Positions 11,289-21,076 of a stretch of DNA of 49,911 bases are shown here, in pieces. Every line of letters starts with the position of its first letter. The stretch's first letter is position 1. The notes beneath the pieces are model-generated. The model made no database searches, had not been told where the DNA came from, and saw nothing but the letters and a program-made list of their open reading frames with translations. Source of the DNA: Acanthamoeba castellanii str. Neff (Eukaryota > Discosea > Longamoebia > Acanthamoebidae); assembly GCF_000313135.1 (NCBI RefSeq), contig NW_004457380.1:848389-898299 (forward strand). Direction: 5' to 3'. The translations under genes and the position numbers were made by a program.

Positions 11289-11961
11289 CACGCACACACA
11301 CACACACACACACAAGCAAAGTCAGGTGAGCGGGTGATGATGGGTGGAGCAAAGCTGGCCACCTTGATCGTGGTGTCTTGGCAGCCGACGAAGATGCGCC
11401 CGTTGATGCACGCCAGCGAGAAGATGTTGCCGGCGAACCCCACCACCCGCACCCGCAGCGTCAGCGACAGCAGGTCCCACAACTGCCGTACATTCCATGC
11501 ATTCCAGTTGTGCGTGTGCGGTGGTGCGTGTGCGGTGGAAGGTCAGTAGAAGGAGCAGAGAGCCAGCAGAGCTGAGGGGAGGGAGTGCCTCGATGCAGCC
11601 GCGGGGAGCGCACAGGAGCAGGCTGCCGTCGAACCGCGGCATCACGGCAAGCGCGAGCGGGCACCGGTCGCCCACCTCGACCAGCTGCTGCCTCTGCTGG
11701 AACAGCGCCTTGTCCCACACCTGCCCACCACCACCATCACAACACACAAAAGAAAAGTTGATAAATAAAACCTTGAATGATGAAAAAAGGATACAATCTC
11801 GATTGGAGGAGTACGGAGATGAGGCCCCGTTGGGTGGCCGCGAAGAGCAGATCGTCGCTGGCCGCAAGCGCGAGGATGCAGCCGACCGCCGTCTGATCCA
11901 CGTGCAGTGTCTGCTCCAACTCCACCACGGCCTCTCCGACGTCGCTCGCCATTCTTTCCAT
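7491..11961 (-). CDS. DUG2: Dug2-like WD40 / M20-peptidase fusion (glutathione degradation)
   Basis: Eighteen exons, 5' to 3': 11961-11815, 11720-11589, 11482-11363, 11195-11000, 10909-10790, 10674-10558, 10472-10359, 10258-10177, 10102-9981, 9829-9642, 9509-9425, 9350-9261, 9166-9088, 9005-8919, 8826-8536, 8424-8389, 8313-8209, 7840-7491; about 819 residues. Residues 1-342 are WD40 repeats, each starting VWD/VWE/IWD at an exon edge (VWEPDTLKCVATLTGHTGSV, SGSQDKLLK). Residues 343-819 are an M20A peptidase: LAYYGHYDVVP (H420, D422), YGRGVTDDKGP (D453), AIEGEEEND (E493, E494), and GQASDAAHLPNER (H758). The position of the usual Asp ligand reads LLVSNGLW (Asn521). The same WD40-M20 order defines yeast Dug2, which pairs with the amidotransferase Dug3 to hydrolyse glutathione. 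Exon 4 is one base too long for its frame (see findings). The intron after exon 2 appears to start GC. Confidence 0.86.
8123..8182. repeat. (TG)n microsatellite in an intron of the Dug2-like gene
   Basis: An almost pure TG run (8123-8154), with interrupted copies to 8182, between exons 17 and 18. Confidence 0.9.
8881..8912. repeat. (GTGTC)n pentamer repeat in an intron of the Dug2-like gene
   Basis: Six tandem copies of CGTGT/GTGTC between exons 14 and 15. The same pentamer recurs, in one or the other orientation, in introns of many genes here. Confidence 0.9.
11218..11313. repeat. (ACACG)n followed by (AC)n, intron of the Dug2-like gene
   Basis: Six copies of CACGA/ACACG grade into a long AC run with one AACACGC break, between exons 3 and 4. 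Confidence 0.9.
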
Positions 11962-12086
11962 CTCCTCATTAATTTTTCCATTTTTCTATTTAAGAAACCA
12001 TTTTTTAAAAGAATAAAAATCGTTTTAATTCTTTTTATCGAATTAAATGATAAACAAAAATTGAGACCGGCGCGTTGGAGGCGCCT

Positions 12087-14526
12087 TTAGGCCGACACCT
12101 CGTGGGCGGGGTTGGCGGGCGGCCTGGAGGTCTTGATCTTCTCGCCCCATTGCTGGGCCTTGCGCAGGAGAACGTCCTCGTTCATGCCGATCATCTTCTC
12201 GTCCTTCACCAGCTGCTTGCCGGCCACCCACACGTCCGTGACACTGCACACGCACACGCACACGCACACGCACACGCACACGCACACGCAGTGAGAACGA
12301 GGTATGGAAGGTGACGACTTTACGGTGATGAATTGAGTGGGTTGAATGAATGAATGAATGAATGAATGAATGAATGGATACCTGTTGGTGCCGACGTAGA
12401 CGAGGTTGGTGATGGGGTTGTAGACGGGCTCGGTCCTCAGCTTGATGGCGACCACGTCGGCCTCCTTGCCCTTCTCCAGCGATCCGATCTTGTGCTCCAA
12501 GCCCAGGGCCTATTGGCGCGGTGAGCCGCAGTGAGCCTTCGGGTCTGGGTGGAGCGTCGTTGTGCGCTGCGCGCTGTGCGCTGTGACGGGCAGTACCTTG
12601 GCGCCGTTGATGGTGGCCAGCTTGAGCATCTGCCAGCCGGGCATGGCGGTGGCGTCCTTGGCCTGCAGCTTGTCGACCAACGCCGCGGTCCTCATCTCAC
12701 CTGCCACCATAAGCGATATTATTATTATTATTATTACATTGAACACTGATTTTTTATTATTGTTGTTATTAATTTGAATTTGAATTATTAATATTATTAT
12801 CCTCCTTCTTTTTGTAAGGCGGGTGTGGAGGGCTGTACCGAGGAGGTCGAGGTCGTCGTTGCTGGCTGCGCCGTCGGTGCCGAGGGAGACGTTGACGCCC
12901 GCCTTGGAGAACTTCTGCACCGGGCAGATGCCGCTGGCCAGCTTCAGGTTGGACTCCGGGCAGTGCACAACGTGCGCGCCTATGTTTCGGTGCGTGAGAA
13001 GAAGAAGAAGAAAGAAGGGGTTCACGCAGTAGCAGCAAACGAGTTGTGGTGAAGGTGGTGGTTACCCTTTTCGGCCCAGAGCTTGATCTCGTCGTCGGTG
13101 ACGTGGCACATGTGGGCGGCGATGAGCTTGTCGTCGATGAGGCCGAGCTTCTGCAGGCGCTCGATGGGCCGCATGCCCTCGTTGTTCTGCTGGTGGTCCG
13201 ACACCTCGCGCGCCGTTTCGTGCAGATGAATGTGAATCCGCATGCCCAGCTCTGCCACGACACACGACACACGACACACGGACACACACGGACACACACG
13301 ACACACACGACACAACGAGCAACGGCCAACTGGTGAGTAAGAGAGGTGGAGAGCGAGCATCGATCGAATCAAGAGCGAGCCAACCATCGGCGATCTTCTT
13401 GGCCTTGAGCAGACCCGCGTCGTGCATGGTGTAGGTGGAGTGGGGCGCCATCACCACGGTCACCAGCGGGTGGTCCTTGTACTTGTCGTGCAGCTCACGC
13501 AGACCTGCAGCAATCGAACAACACACACACCACACACCACACACACACACACCACAACACCCTGTTGAGAGATCGCGTGGCGGGATGTCGGGCGTCGTGT
13601 GTCGTTCGCGCACCCTTCTCGATGTAGTCATCGGCGTCGTTGGCCCAGTTGGAGGGGAACGCAATGACCGGAATGCCGATGGCGCTCCGCATACCGTAAC
13701 TGCCAGTCAATTGCCGAGTGGTGAGCCCGCGATCAACTCGTCCGCGGCGTAGTGCGACCGACGGTGCGAAAGTTTTAAGCGAATTGGCGATGGGGCGGAT
13801 GAACGTACTCGGAGGTGACGCGGGCGCTCACGTGCGGGAAGAAGTACATGTCGTTGTAGCACGTCACACCGCAGCGCAGCATCTCTGCCACAGCCAGCTG
13901 CGAGGGCATTAGTCACGTTGCGCGTGTGTGTGTGTGTATGTATGTCGTGCACGACCACCCACCAACGTACCTTGGTGCCATCCTCGATGTACTCCTCGCC
14001 GATCCAGCGGCCTTCGGCGGGCCAGATGTACTGGGAGAGCCAGTCCTCAAGGCTCACGTCATCGGCAAACCCGCGGAGAAGGGTCATGGCGGCGTGGCAG
14101 TGCATGTTGACGAGGCCCGGAATGAGGACGTGGTGGTTCTCGATGGCGTGGTGTCGCTCGCCCTCGTACCGGTGGCGCGCCTCCTCCGTGGGCAGGATGT
14201 CGTGGATCTTGCCTGTTCACCGCCCAACGTCCCGACAAACATGTTCCATTAGCATGCCCAGATGAATGCACAACGATTATCTTTTAATTAAAGATCAACT
14301 AACCCAAGTTAACATGTTTCGTTTGTATATGATGACAGCTGGTCGGAGAACCATCGGCGATAAAAAAATCAAGCGATTGAATTTTTACACAAATGCAGGA
14401 AGAATTGGAGTTACCGTTCTTGATGATTAGGCTGTGGTTCTCCAGCACAGTGTTGTCGGGCACCACGGGAATGATCCACTTGGCGTGCAGCACATCGTCC
14501 ACCTTCTCCTTGGTCACGTTCTCCAT
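12087..14526 (-). CDS. TRZ/ATZ-family amidohydrolase (MTA/SAH deaminase-like)
   Basis: Ten exons: 14526-14415, 14212-13971, 13897-13809, 13699-13614, 13504-13385, 13251-13066, 12979-12839, 12700-12597, 12509-12382, 12243-12087; 454 residues, the normal family length. It is a metal-dependent deaminase of the amidohydrolase superfamily. Visible residues are the HxH pair in [15 protein letters not shown] (H75, H77), the second metal region [19 protein letters not shown], the [14 protein letters not shown] loop, and the catalytic Asp in [16 protein letters not shown] (D314). [19 protein letters not shown] is typical of proteobacterial 5-methylthioadenosine/S-adenosylhomocysteine deaminase-like proteins. 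Substrate cannot be fixed from sequence; MTA, SAH, 5'-deoxyadenosine or another amino-purine is possible. The start ATG at 14526 gives [20 protein letters not shown]. It looks bacterial in type but carries nine introns. Confidence 0.85.
12246..12290. repeat. (GCACAC)n hexamer repeat in the deaminase last intron
   Basis: Seven tandem GCACAC copies directly precede the last exon's acceptor on the minus strand (read GTGTGC). Confidence 0.9.
12343..12376. repeat. (TGAA)n tetramer repeat in the deaminase last intron
   Basis: Eight tandem TGAA copies next to the donor of exon 9. Confidence 0.9.
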
Positions 14527-14778
14527 GGTCTAGAAGCGATCGTCCGTCAGCTGCCGATTGTTTACGATGTTGATTGCAAACGCGAATGGTGTTTTTTGAT
14601 TTGAATTGATTTTTATTTATTAAATGTTTACAACTCCGCCTAACGGCGAACTCTGCTCCTCTGGATCTCTTGATCGCCGTGTGGCAGTTGCGATCCACAC
14701 ATGAGAGCATTATTTACAATGTGGCGTGAGCACGCATTCGCGTGGGAGAGTGATCCCGAGTTGAAGTGCTGCAAATGA

Positions 14779-15220
14779 TCACTTGGAGCTCTGCTTGTAC
14801 TGGCCGACGTTCTCGAGGATCTTCTTGCCGCACATGGCACAGATGCCCTTCTTGTAGGCGCAGCCTTGGCAGTAGAGGCCCTCCTGGTGCAGATTCATCT
14901 TGCACACCTTGCACTTCTTGGCGTAGGGGTTGTAGCGCGCCTTGCTGCTCAGCAGTTTGTTCTCTCCTACCTTCCTGCCGCCGCCGCCAGGCTCGGTCGT
15001 GTTTCGTGAACCCTCCTTCCATGTGTCGGGACAGATCACCTTCTTGAGCTTCGCTTCACCTGAATGCCACAAGATGAGATGGGGTTTGGGGGGGGGGGGT
15101 GAAGATTAAAGGAAAGACACAACGCGATTGATGGGAGGTAGTAGCATGGTGCCATTGATTTGGCAATAATAAGAAGAAGCAACGAGGAGGGCGAGGGAAC
15201 GTACATTTCTTGCACACCAT
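14779..15220 (-). CDS. CRIPT: CRIPT-like cysteine-rich zinc-binding protein
   Basis: Two exons: 15220-15205 and 15059-14779; 98 residues against about 101 in animals. The 16-base first exon encodes MVCKK and splits the Cys codon across the intron. The protein then reads KVICPDTWKEGSRNTTEPGG, NKLLSSKARYNPY, CKVCKMNLHQEGLYCQGCAY and KKGICAMCGKKI, matching the CRIPT signature along its length. Cysteine pairs (MVCKKC, CKVC, CQGC, CAMC) are likely zinc ligands. CRIPT was named for PDZ binding at synapses, but its wide conservation and presence in minor-spliceosome particles suggest a splicing role. The animal C-terminal PDZ-binding tail is not conserved here (ends QSSK). Confidence 0.92.
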
Positions 15221-15779
15221 CTTGCTTGCTTCCGTCTGATTTTGTTTTCAGTTTCTTTGTCTTATTTCTCAGTGCGGACCTTTCCCGCTTTTTTCCCGAC
15301 GCAGACCTCTTTGCGTCCGTCCTGTGGGTTTTTATTTATCTCGTCTATCCCTATCGCCTCCGGCGGCGCCACATTCCCTCCCGCAATGCACGCCATTTCG
15401 CTCCGATGAGTTGGAGAAGTAGCCCCCGTTCAGCTGAGGTACCTTGAACCACTTGTTCCAGCTGAAAGTGCCGCTTCTCATCTATTTCTGTTCTCAGTCC
15501 AGAAAATGAACGTGAGCGATTGAACGGATCTCCGTAATGCATTAAGGATCGGCACCTTTGCGCGCAAAGGTACATACACTTTCCTTCTACATCTTCATAC
15601 TTGATCTCCGTTCTTTTGGGGATCAACTTACGTTCGTGTGATGTTCACAAATTTCAAATATGGTTAAGATCTGACTCACTACGTGACGTCGACTTTCTGT
15701 GCTGATGATCGCTCTATTCGCTTTCTACCTTCTCCCCTCGTTATGGTGGAGCTGACTGGCTCTTTTTTCTCTTTTCCAG
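15221..15779. other. Intergenic / 5' region with an 18-bp perfect palindrome
   Basis: Region upstream of CRIPT (minus) and of the orphan plus-strand exons. It holds splice-like signals and the perfect palindrome ACCTTTGCGCGCAAAGGT at 15554-15571. No start codon here joins in frame to the exon at 15780 by an evident GT-AG intron. Confidence 0.45.
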
Positions 15780-16128
15780 GACATAGCGTGCAGGCCCGCT
15801 AACGAAGGCCTCGGCTCGGCCCAAGACTTGGTCGCGCTCGCACTTGAGCTGAGCGGTATGGTACTACTGCTGACCCCAGTTTGTGTCTTCTGTCTCTCTC
15901 CATCCTCTCCACGGGCGTGTGTTCTGATGACACCATTTAGGGTTGACTGAACATCACTGATGAACAAAATTACATTGTTACTCGTTCTGATACACACGCC
16001 CTTTTGTCTTAGCTTCTCCTCTCTTTGTCTGTTCACACCTTTTTTCACTGTCGCTCACCACCTCTCTTCCCCCGCCACAGGGCATCGCCCACGCTCTGCA
16101 CAATGTTGCCAGCCAGATCTCCGTGTGA
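15780..16128 (+). CDS. Orphan terminal exons of an unrecognised plus-strand gene
   Basis: Two exons can be argued: 15780-15860, preceded by a good pyrimidine tract and CAG (TTTTCTCTTTTCCAG), and 16081-16128, ending in TGA. They join through a GTACTACT donor and read DIACRPANEGLGSAQDLVAL, then ALELSGM, then GIAHALHNVASQISV. A canonical AATAAA follows at 16162-16167, which supports a real 3' end. I could not find the first exon or a start codon, so the coordinates are the visible part only. The peptide is not recognised. A non-coding transcript is an alternative. Confidence 0.3.
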
Positions 16129-16161
16129 TCTGTGTGCTCGTGTTGTGTTGTGCCCAACACC

Positions 16162-16167
16162 AATAAA
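16162..16167 (+). terminator. Poly(A) signal AATAAA
   Basis: AATAAA 34 bases past the TGA of the orphan exons. It sits in a convergent gap before the minus-strand gene ending at 16315. Confidence 0.5.
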
Positions 16168-16314
16168 CACTTGAGCTTCACCACCACTTGCGCCCCGTTT
16201 CCATTTGCCTGCGTTCCTAGACCTTTGAAAGAATCAACAGCAGGACTTCTGTGTGTTTGTTTGTGTACATGCAGCGCGGGTGCTTGCAACCAAATGCACC
16301 ACTTGTCAAGCAGC

Positions 16315-17930
16315 CTAGGCCGATTCGAAACCGAGCTCGAACATCAGGTTCACGAAGCCCTGGCCACAAGCACGCCAGAAGCGAGTCAGAGCCGAGCCAC
16401 CGGCGCGTCGGCGCCTTGAGTGGTGTGCGTGTGTACCTTGACGAAGTCCGAAGCGAACTGGTGCATGACCAAGATGGGGACGTATTCGTCGAGATCTTCG
16501 TTTTCGAGGTTCATCCAGTCCTGGGCGGCCCACAAGAAAACGCATACTTGTCGGGTAAGCACACGCCCACGCCGGCATCCACCCGCATGGCCTCCTCTCT
16601 GGGGGGAGGGGGGACGCACAAAGACCATCTCTTCGGCTGCTCGCTGCATCAGGTTGAAGAACTCGCGATCGTCAACACCGTAGGCCTTCTTGATGTTGAG
16701 AATCTAACACGTACGATGCAATCGCATACAGCGCCAACCTTGTCAGTTCCTCCCGTACAGGAGAGCGAGACGCCTTCTTGCGCTTACCTTGTGAATGAGC
16801 TGTACGGTGCCACGACTGAGCAGCTCCGCCGCAGGCATGGCACTGTTGGCAGCGGCGGTGAGCGCCAGGGCCGCGGCTTCCGCGTCTGATCGCGAGATGG
16901 CTCCCGCCCCGCCGGTCAGCGAAGAGAACTTCTTCCCCTCCCTCCCCTGCTCGGCCAAGCACACACGACACACGACACACACCGCACACGCCCACAGTGA
17001 GAGCCGCACGCGGAGCACTGCGTATTCAAGAAGAAGCGAACGAGGGAGTGCCTTCTTCTTGCGCTTGGGACCGAAGATGTGTTCGCTCTCGGAGAAGAGA
17101 CGTGAGAACCACTGCACCCACTTCTGCTCGCCATTCGGGTTGTTGACCATCGCGTTCCACATCTGCCACGTACAATAGGCCTGGAATTGCGTCTGCGTGT
17201 TTCCCACCACCAGCCACCAGCCACCACCACGGCAGACAAAGAAGAGCGCGTCAGCACCACATCGAGCCCACCACGCAAAAAACGAGGTCATCGTCACCAC
17301 AAGCGGCTCGCACGCATGCCATGAGTGTGTGCGCGCACGCGCGCGCCGTACCTGAAAATCGCCTCGCGAAGTTGATTGTCTCCCGTTGGAGTCGGAAGAG
17401 TTCTCCTGCGAGAAGCACAGGTCGATGAACTCCAGGAAGTCGTCCTCGTCGAACCGCCCTCTCTTGTGTCTGCCTCGACCCACGATCGCCGCCCGCCGCC
17501 ACGTAAACGTGAACAAAAGGGCCAGAAGCAGAAGAGGGGGGGGGGGTAGGGAGAGAGCGACGAACCGGTCGAGAACGTAGAGGGTGCCCAGGTGACAAAA
17601 GTCGACTGAGTACTCACGCACCACGTTTATGAGCCGGACGCGCAGGAGGTCCTGAATTGTCTGCATTTTTGTCCAATGCACCACCACGACGGGTGAGGGC
17701 GAGCCAACACAAAGAGCAAAGCCTTGGCCGGGGGGGGGGGTGAAGAGTGAAAGCGAAAGGGGGTGAAGTACGAGGTAGTCGTATTCGTCGGAGCGGGGCT
17801 GCAGGGCCTTCACCCGCTGGTACTCCTCCACAGCCTTCTCCTTCAGCACCTGCACGTTCCCCATCTCCTCCTCGCCCACAAGACTTACTTGATGAATTTC
17901 GGACGTATTTTCTGTCCTCTTTTCCTCCAC
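16315..17930 (-). CDS. Unrecognised 287-residue multi-exon protein
   Basis: Eight exons fit one frame: 17930-17772, 17660-17562, 17462-17352, 17180-17052, 16946-16788, 16703-16626, 16520-16437, 16359-16315. I do not recognise the family. Visible segments are an acidic/helical start (MGNVQVLKEKAVEEYQRVKA), TIQDLLRVRLINVVREYSVD, RFDEDDFLEFIDLCFSQENS, an aromatic stretch (AYCTWQMWNAMV, WVQWFSRLFSESEHIFG), a basic linker, an Ala-rich helix (AEAAALALTAAANSAMPAAE), and NLENEDLDEYVPILVMHQF. It has no signal peptide and no clear membrane segment, so a helical soluble protein is likely. The start is uncertain (17930 or the ATG at 17862). A further upstream exon near 17968-18010 (MVQHPTSWDRAERT followed by GTAAGT) may belong to it. 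The donor after exon 4 is either GC (17051) or a later GT. Confidence 0.6.
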
Positions 17931-18569
17931 ATTCCTCCACCAAAATCAGTAATAATTGTAGACCTACTTACCGTACGCTCAGCGCGATCCCAAGAAGTTG
18001 GATGCTGTACCATTTGTCTGCACTCATTACTACTAGTGGTGTTCCCCCCACTCCAATTATTAGTCCCTTGTATTATGATCTGAGTATTCTGCTATCTTCA
18101 TCCTGTGCATCACACTACATGATTGATACAATGCTGTGTTTCATGTGCACTGTTCATGTTGTGTGTTGAAGTGAAAAAAGAAACCACATTGTTAGCTTGG
18201 CCAACAATATCTTCTTCAGGTGGATGATGCTCATGTGGCTGCTGGTGCTCCTCATTCATAACTAAACTAGTACCAATTCTAATGGCTGGAGCAGCATGTT
18301 GCCCAAGAAGCACAACTACCCCTTTTCTGTGGTCAATAGACAACAGATCCGTGGTGGCCACCCACAGCATGTGCCTTGTTAGCGATAGGGGTGGATACAC
18401 CCGGATTCTTCCGGCCCGGCTTTGTCCGTGCGTGGAGTGCTTGTTACGGTTAATTCTGCAATTTCCGACGGAATGCGGGAGTTCTCCCCCAATCGGGTTC
18501 GAACGGCACCAAGGTCAACACATAAAATGGCGGAAAATATCATTACGAAAAACAACAAGAAACTCGAAC
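17931..18569. other. AT-rich island upstream of urate oxidase
   Basis: About 450 bases (17,950-18,400) are clearly A/T-richer than the flanks. A 96-residue minus-strand frame (18400-18110) has codon use unlike its neighbours and a His/Gln/Glu-rich stretch (EEHQQPHEHHPPEEDIV). It has no recognised family, no splice support and no flanking repeats that I can see. The last 150 bases are presumably the urate oxidase promoter. Confidence 0.45.
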
Positions 18570-19575
18570 ATGGCCACCCTCTCTGCGAATCGTTACGGCA
18601 AGGACCTCGTGCGCGTTGTGCGCGTTACTCGCAACGGCCCCGTGCACGACATCAAGGATGTGGCGGTGCGCGTCCTCCTCGAGGGAGGCAAGCTCGAGAC
18701 CTCGTACTACAACGGCGACAACTCGTGGGTGGTGCCTACCGACACGATCAAGAACACTGTCTACGTGCTCGCCAAGAAGCACCCGTTCACCGACATCGAG
18801 GTCTTCGGCATCACGATCGCTCGTCACTTCCTCAACGAATACGCGCACTACTCCAAGGCCGAGGTGACCATCTCTGAGAGGCCCTGGAACAGGATGGTGA
18901 TCGAAGGTACCAAAGCGCTGGCCCATTCGCTCAAAGCTCCCTCCTTGGCCACCTGGCACGACTACGCCAATCAAGAGATTAATCTTAATCTTCATTTTGC
19001 CGTTTCGCTCTTCTTCAATCTCTGCAGGCAAGCCCCATGATCACTCCTTCCTGCCCGGCTCTGGTGAGGAGCGTACGGCGGTCGTGCGCCTCGCCCGCGA
19101 GAGCATGGACGCGCCTCAGGTCACCTCGGGCATGCGCAATCTGCTCGTGATGAAGACCACCGGATCCGAATTTGTGGGCTTCCCCAAGGACAAGTACACG
19201 ACCCTCAAGGAGGCCACCGATCGCATCTTCAAGACGACGGTCACGGTCGAGTGGGACTACGTGTGCCAGCGGAAGCCGGTTGACTACACGGCGGTCTACA
19301 ACCGCGCGAAGGAGACCATCCTCCACGTGTTCGCCACGACCTACAGCAAGGCCGTGCAGCAGACCGTGTGGGAGATGGGCAGGCAGATCATTGCCAAGAA
19401 CGACGACGTCAAGAACGTGCACTTCACTCTGCCCAACCAGCACAACTGGCTCTTCGACTTGAAGCCGTTCGGCCTCGAGAACAACAACGAGATCTTCGTG
19501 CCGCAGGCCGACCCTCAGGGATATATCCAGGGAACCGTCTCCAGAGACAATGGCCCGAAGAAGGCTGCCCTCTAA
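18570..19575 (+). CDS. Urate oxidase (uricase)
   Basis: Oxidises urate to 5-hydroxyisourate in purine breakdown. Two exons: 18570-18906 and 19028-19575; 294 residues, the usual 290-305. Family motifs are NRYGKDLVRVVRV (active-site Lys), LLEGGKLETSYYNGDNS, VPTDTIKNTVYVLAKKHPFT (catalytic Thr), EFVGFPKDKYTTLKEATDRI, and a C-terminal Q-x-T-x-W-E-M block followed by LPNQHNWLFDL. A longer frame is open upstream, but ATG 18570 (MATLSANRYGKD) starts where the family starts. The protein ends KKAAL rather than a canonical SKL-type peroxisomal tripeptide, so peroxisomal import by PTS1 is doubtful. Confidence 0.94.
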
Positions 19576-19753
19576 AGATTTAGAGCACACAGTTCATCAA
19601 TCTCGATAAAATGCTGTAAATTGTCTGTCAATCTCGCCGAATGTTTTTGTGTGCATTTTCTGCGGCCAGCGTTTTCTTCAACTTTTCAGTCTTGCTCGCC
19701 ATTGTTATAATTTTTGTAGATAGGCGGCATCAATTCGTGCTCGGTCGTCAATC

Positions 19754-20661
19754 ATGGCCTCGAAGGACGCTCCCGCTCGCACTGTAGAAAAGAATACTGT
19801 TAAAAATGTATCAGGTACGTCGATTTTGTACCCCCCCCCACCCTTCGCCTCGCCTTGAGCGATTTCTGGGCGAATTGAAGTGATTTAATCATTTCGCGTT
19901 GCAGGTTCGACCGCCGGTGCTGGAAGCGGCGATTTTCACCAATACAGAAGCATGAGACGACACGAACTGTTTCGGCTCGAGCAGCTTGAAAAGGAGGCGG
20001 CCAAGGTATGCTGGAAACCTGCCACTCTTGTTTCTCCTCCCTGCTTCTGCCGCTTCTCCGTTTGCCAGAGGCGCGCACTCTCTGGGTTGAGCGTGCGCGG
20101 TTGCAGAATGAACATTCCTTCTTCAACCGTGCCTCGTCGTGTTGTTTGGTTGATCACTTACGCCCTCCTTCGAGCTACGCGCATGTGCTCACTCACGTAT
20201 TCATCATCTCTCCGGCCTTCAGAGAGAACAAGAGGAAGAGTTCCAACGGAAGCGCGAGGAGAACCTGAGGAAGGCCGAAGAGAAAACGGCCAAGAACAGG
20301 AAGAAGCGGGAGAAGCTAAAGGAGAAGGCCAAGAAGAAGGCCAGGGTGCAGAAGCAGAAGGAGAAGGAGCAAGAACAGGGAAACCCTGCGGCCGGTACGA
20401 TCCAGCGGCATCCTGCATTCTCTCTCTCTCTCTCTCTCATCCATCATCATGCACACAACTGCGCTTCAGCAAGAACATGCTTACCCACGACTTGCGCTCA
20501 CTCGAGCAGGAGCCAACGGCAAGAAGAACACAGAGACCGCCCCGGCGAGCAAGGAACAGCAGGCGGCGCACCAACAAAGCGACGAGAAGCTGCCAAGCAC
20601 CACGACGCCGACACCCACACTCACAGACAAGCCCACCGCGCCAGAAGGACAAACGCAATAA
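19754..20661 (+). CDS. PRKRIP1: PRKRIP1-like spliceosome-associated protein
   Basis: Four exons: 19754-19814, 19905-20005, 20223-20394, 20510-20661; 161 residues. The conserved core GSTAGAGSGDFHQYRSMRRH, followed by a long charged helix (FQRKREENLRKAEEKTAKNR and KKREKLKEKAKKKARVQK), matches PRKRIP1 (DUF1168). In humans this protein is a long helix in the catalytic spliceosome that also binds the kinase PKR. Here the N-terminal extension seen in animals is shorter, and the C-terminus is Thr/Gln/Pro-rich. The stop codon is embedded in an AATAAA (20657-20662), so the poly(A) signal may overlap the end of the gene. A nuclear, splicing role is inferred by orthology. Confidence 0.88.
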
Positions 20662-20662
20662 A
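20657..20662 (+). terminator. AATAAA overlapping the PRKRIP1 stop codon
   Basis: The stop TAA (20659-20661) lies inside AATAAA. It is the only canonical signal I see close to this gene end. Whether it is used would need 3'-end reads. Confidence 0.35.
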
Positions 20663-21076
20663 AAGAGAGAGTTGACGCCTTCAGGCCCACTTCCGAGAAC
20701 GTGACGCACAACGGGCCGTCGTTCTCTTGTCCGTGGAAAATAGGCGAAAGATGACGTGGGCGGTGTAGGCGAGTTTTCAGCGGTGTGACCCGATGCCGAA
20801 TCGTGAATGGTGTGGGAAAGGTGCACAAAAGTTGCGCGAGCGATTGTCGTCGACGGCAAGAACGCAGAAAAAAGGTGGATAAGCTCCGTCATTGGTAGGA
20901 AAATAGGAAGAATTTCGGTCGCGGCGGGCTACAAACGGGCGAAGGCCGGGGAGGAGTTTTTGCGCTTGCTAGCTGGCTGCAGTCTACATCTACCCCGCAG
21001 CGACCTGACCCTCTCGTCAGTTGCATCTCTCGTCGATCCGCATCACCAATCCGACTCTCATACACAATAATCGAAA
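20662..21076 (+). other. Intergenic region upstream of eEF2
   Basis: Contains the PRKRIP1 3' flank and the promoter and 5' UTR of a gene expected to be strongly expressed. I see no TATA box and no open structure. A short pyrimidine-rich stretch lies near 20995-21030. Nothing else can be supported. Confidence 0.5.
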
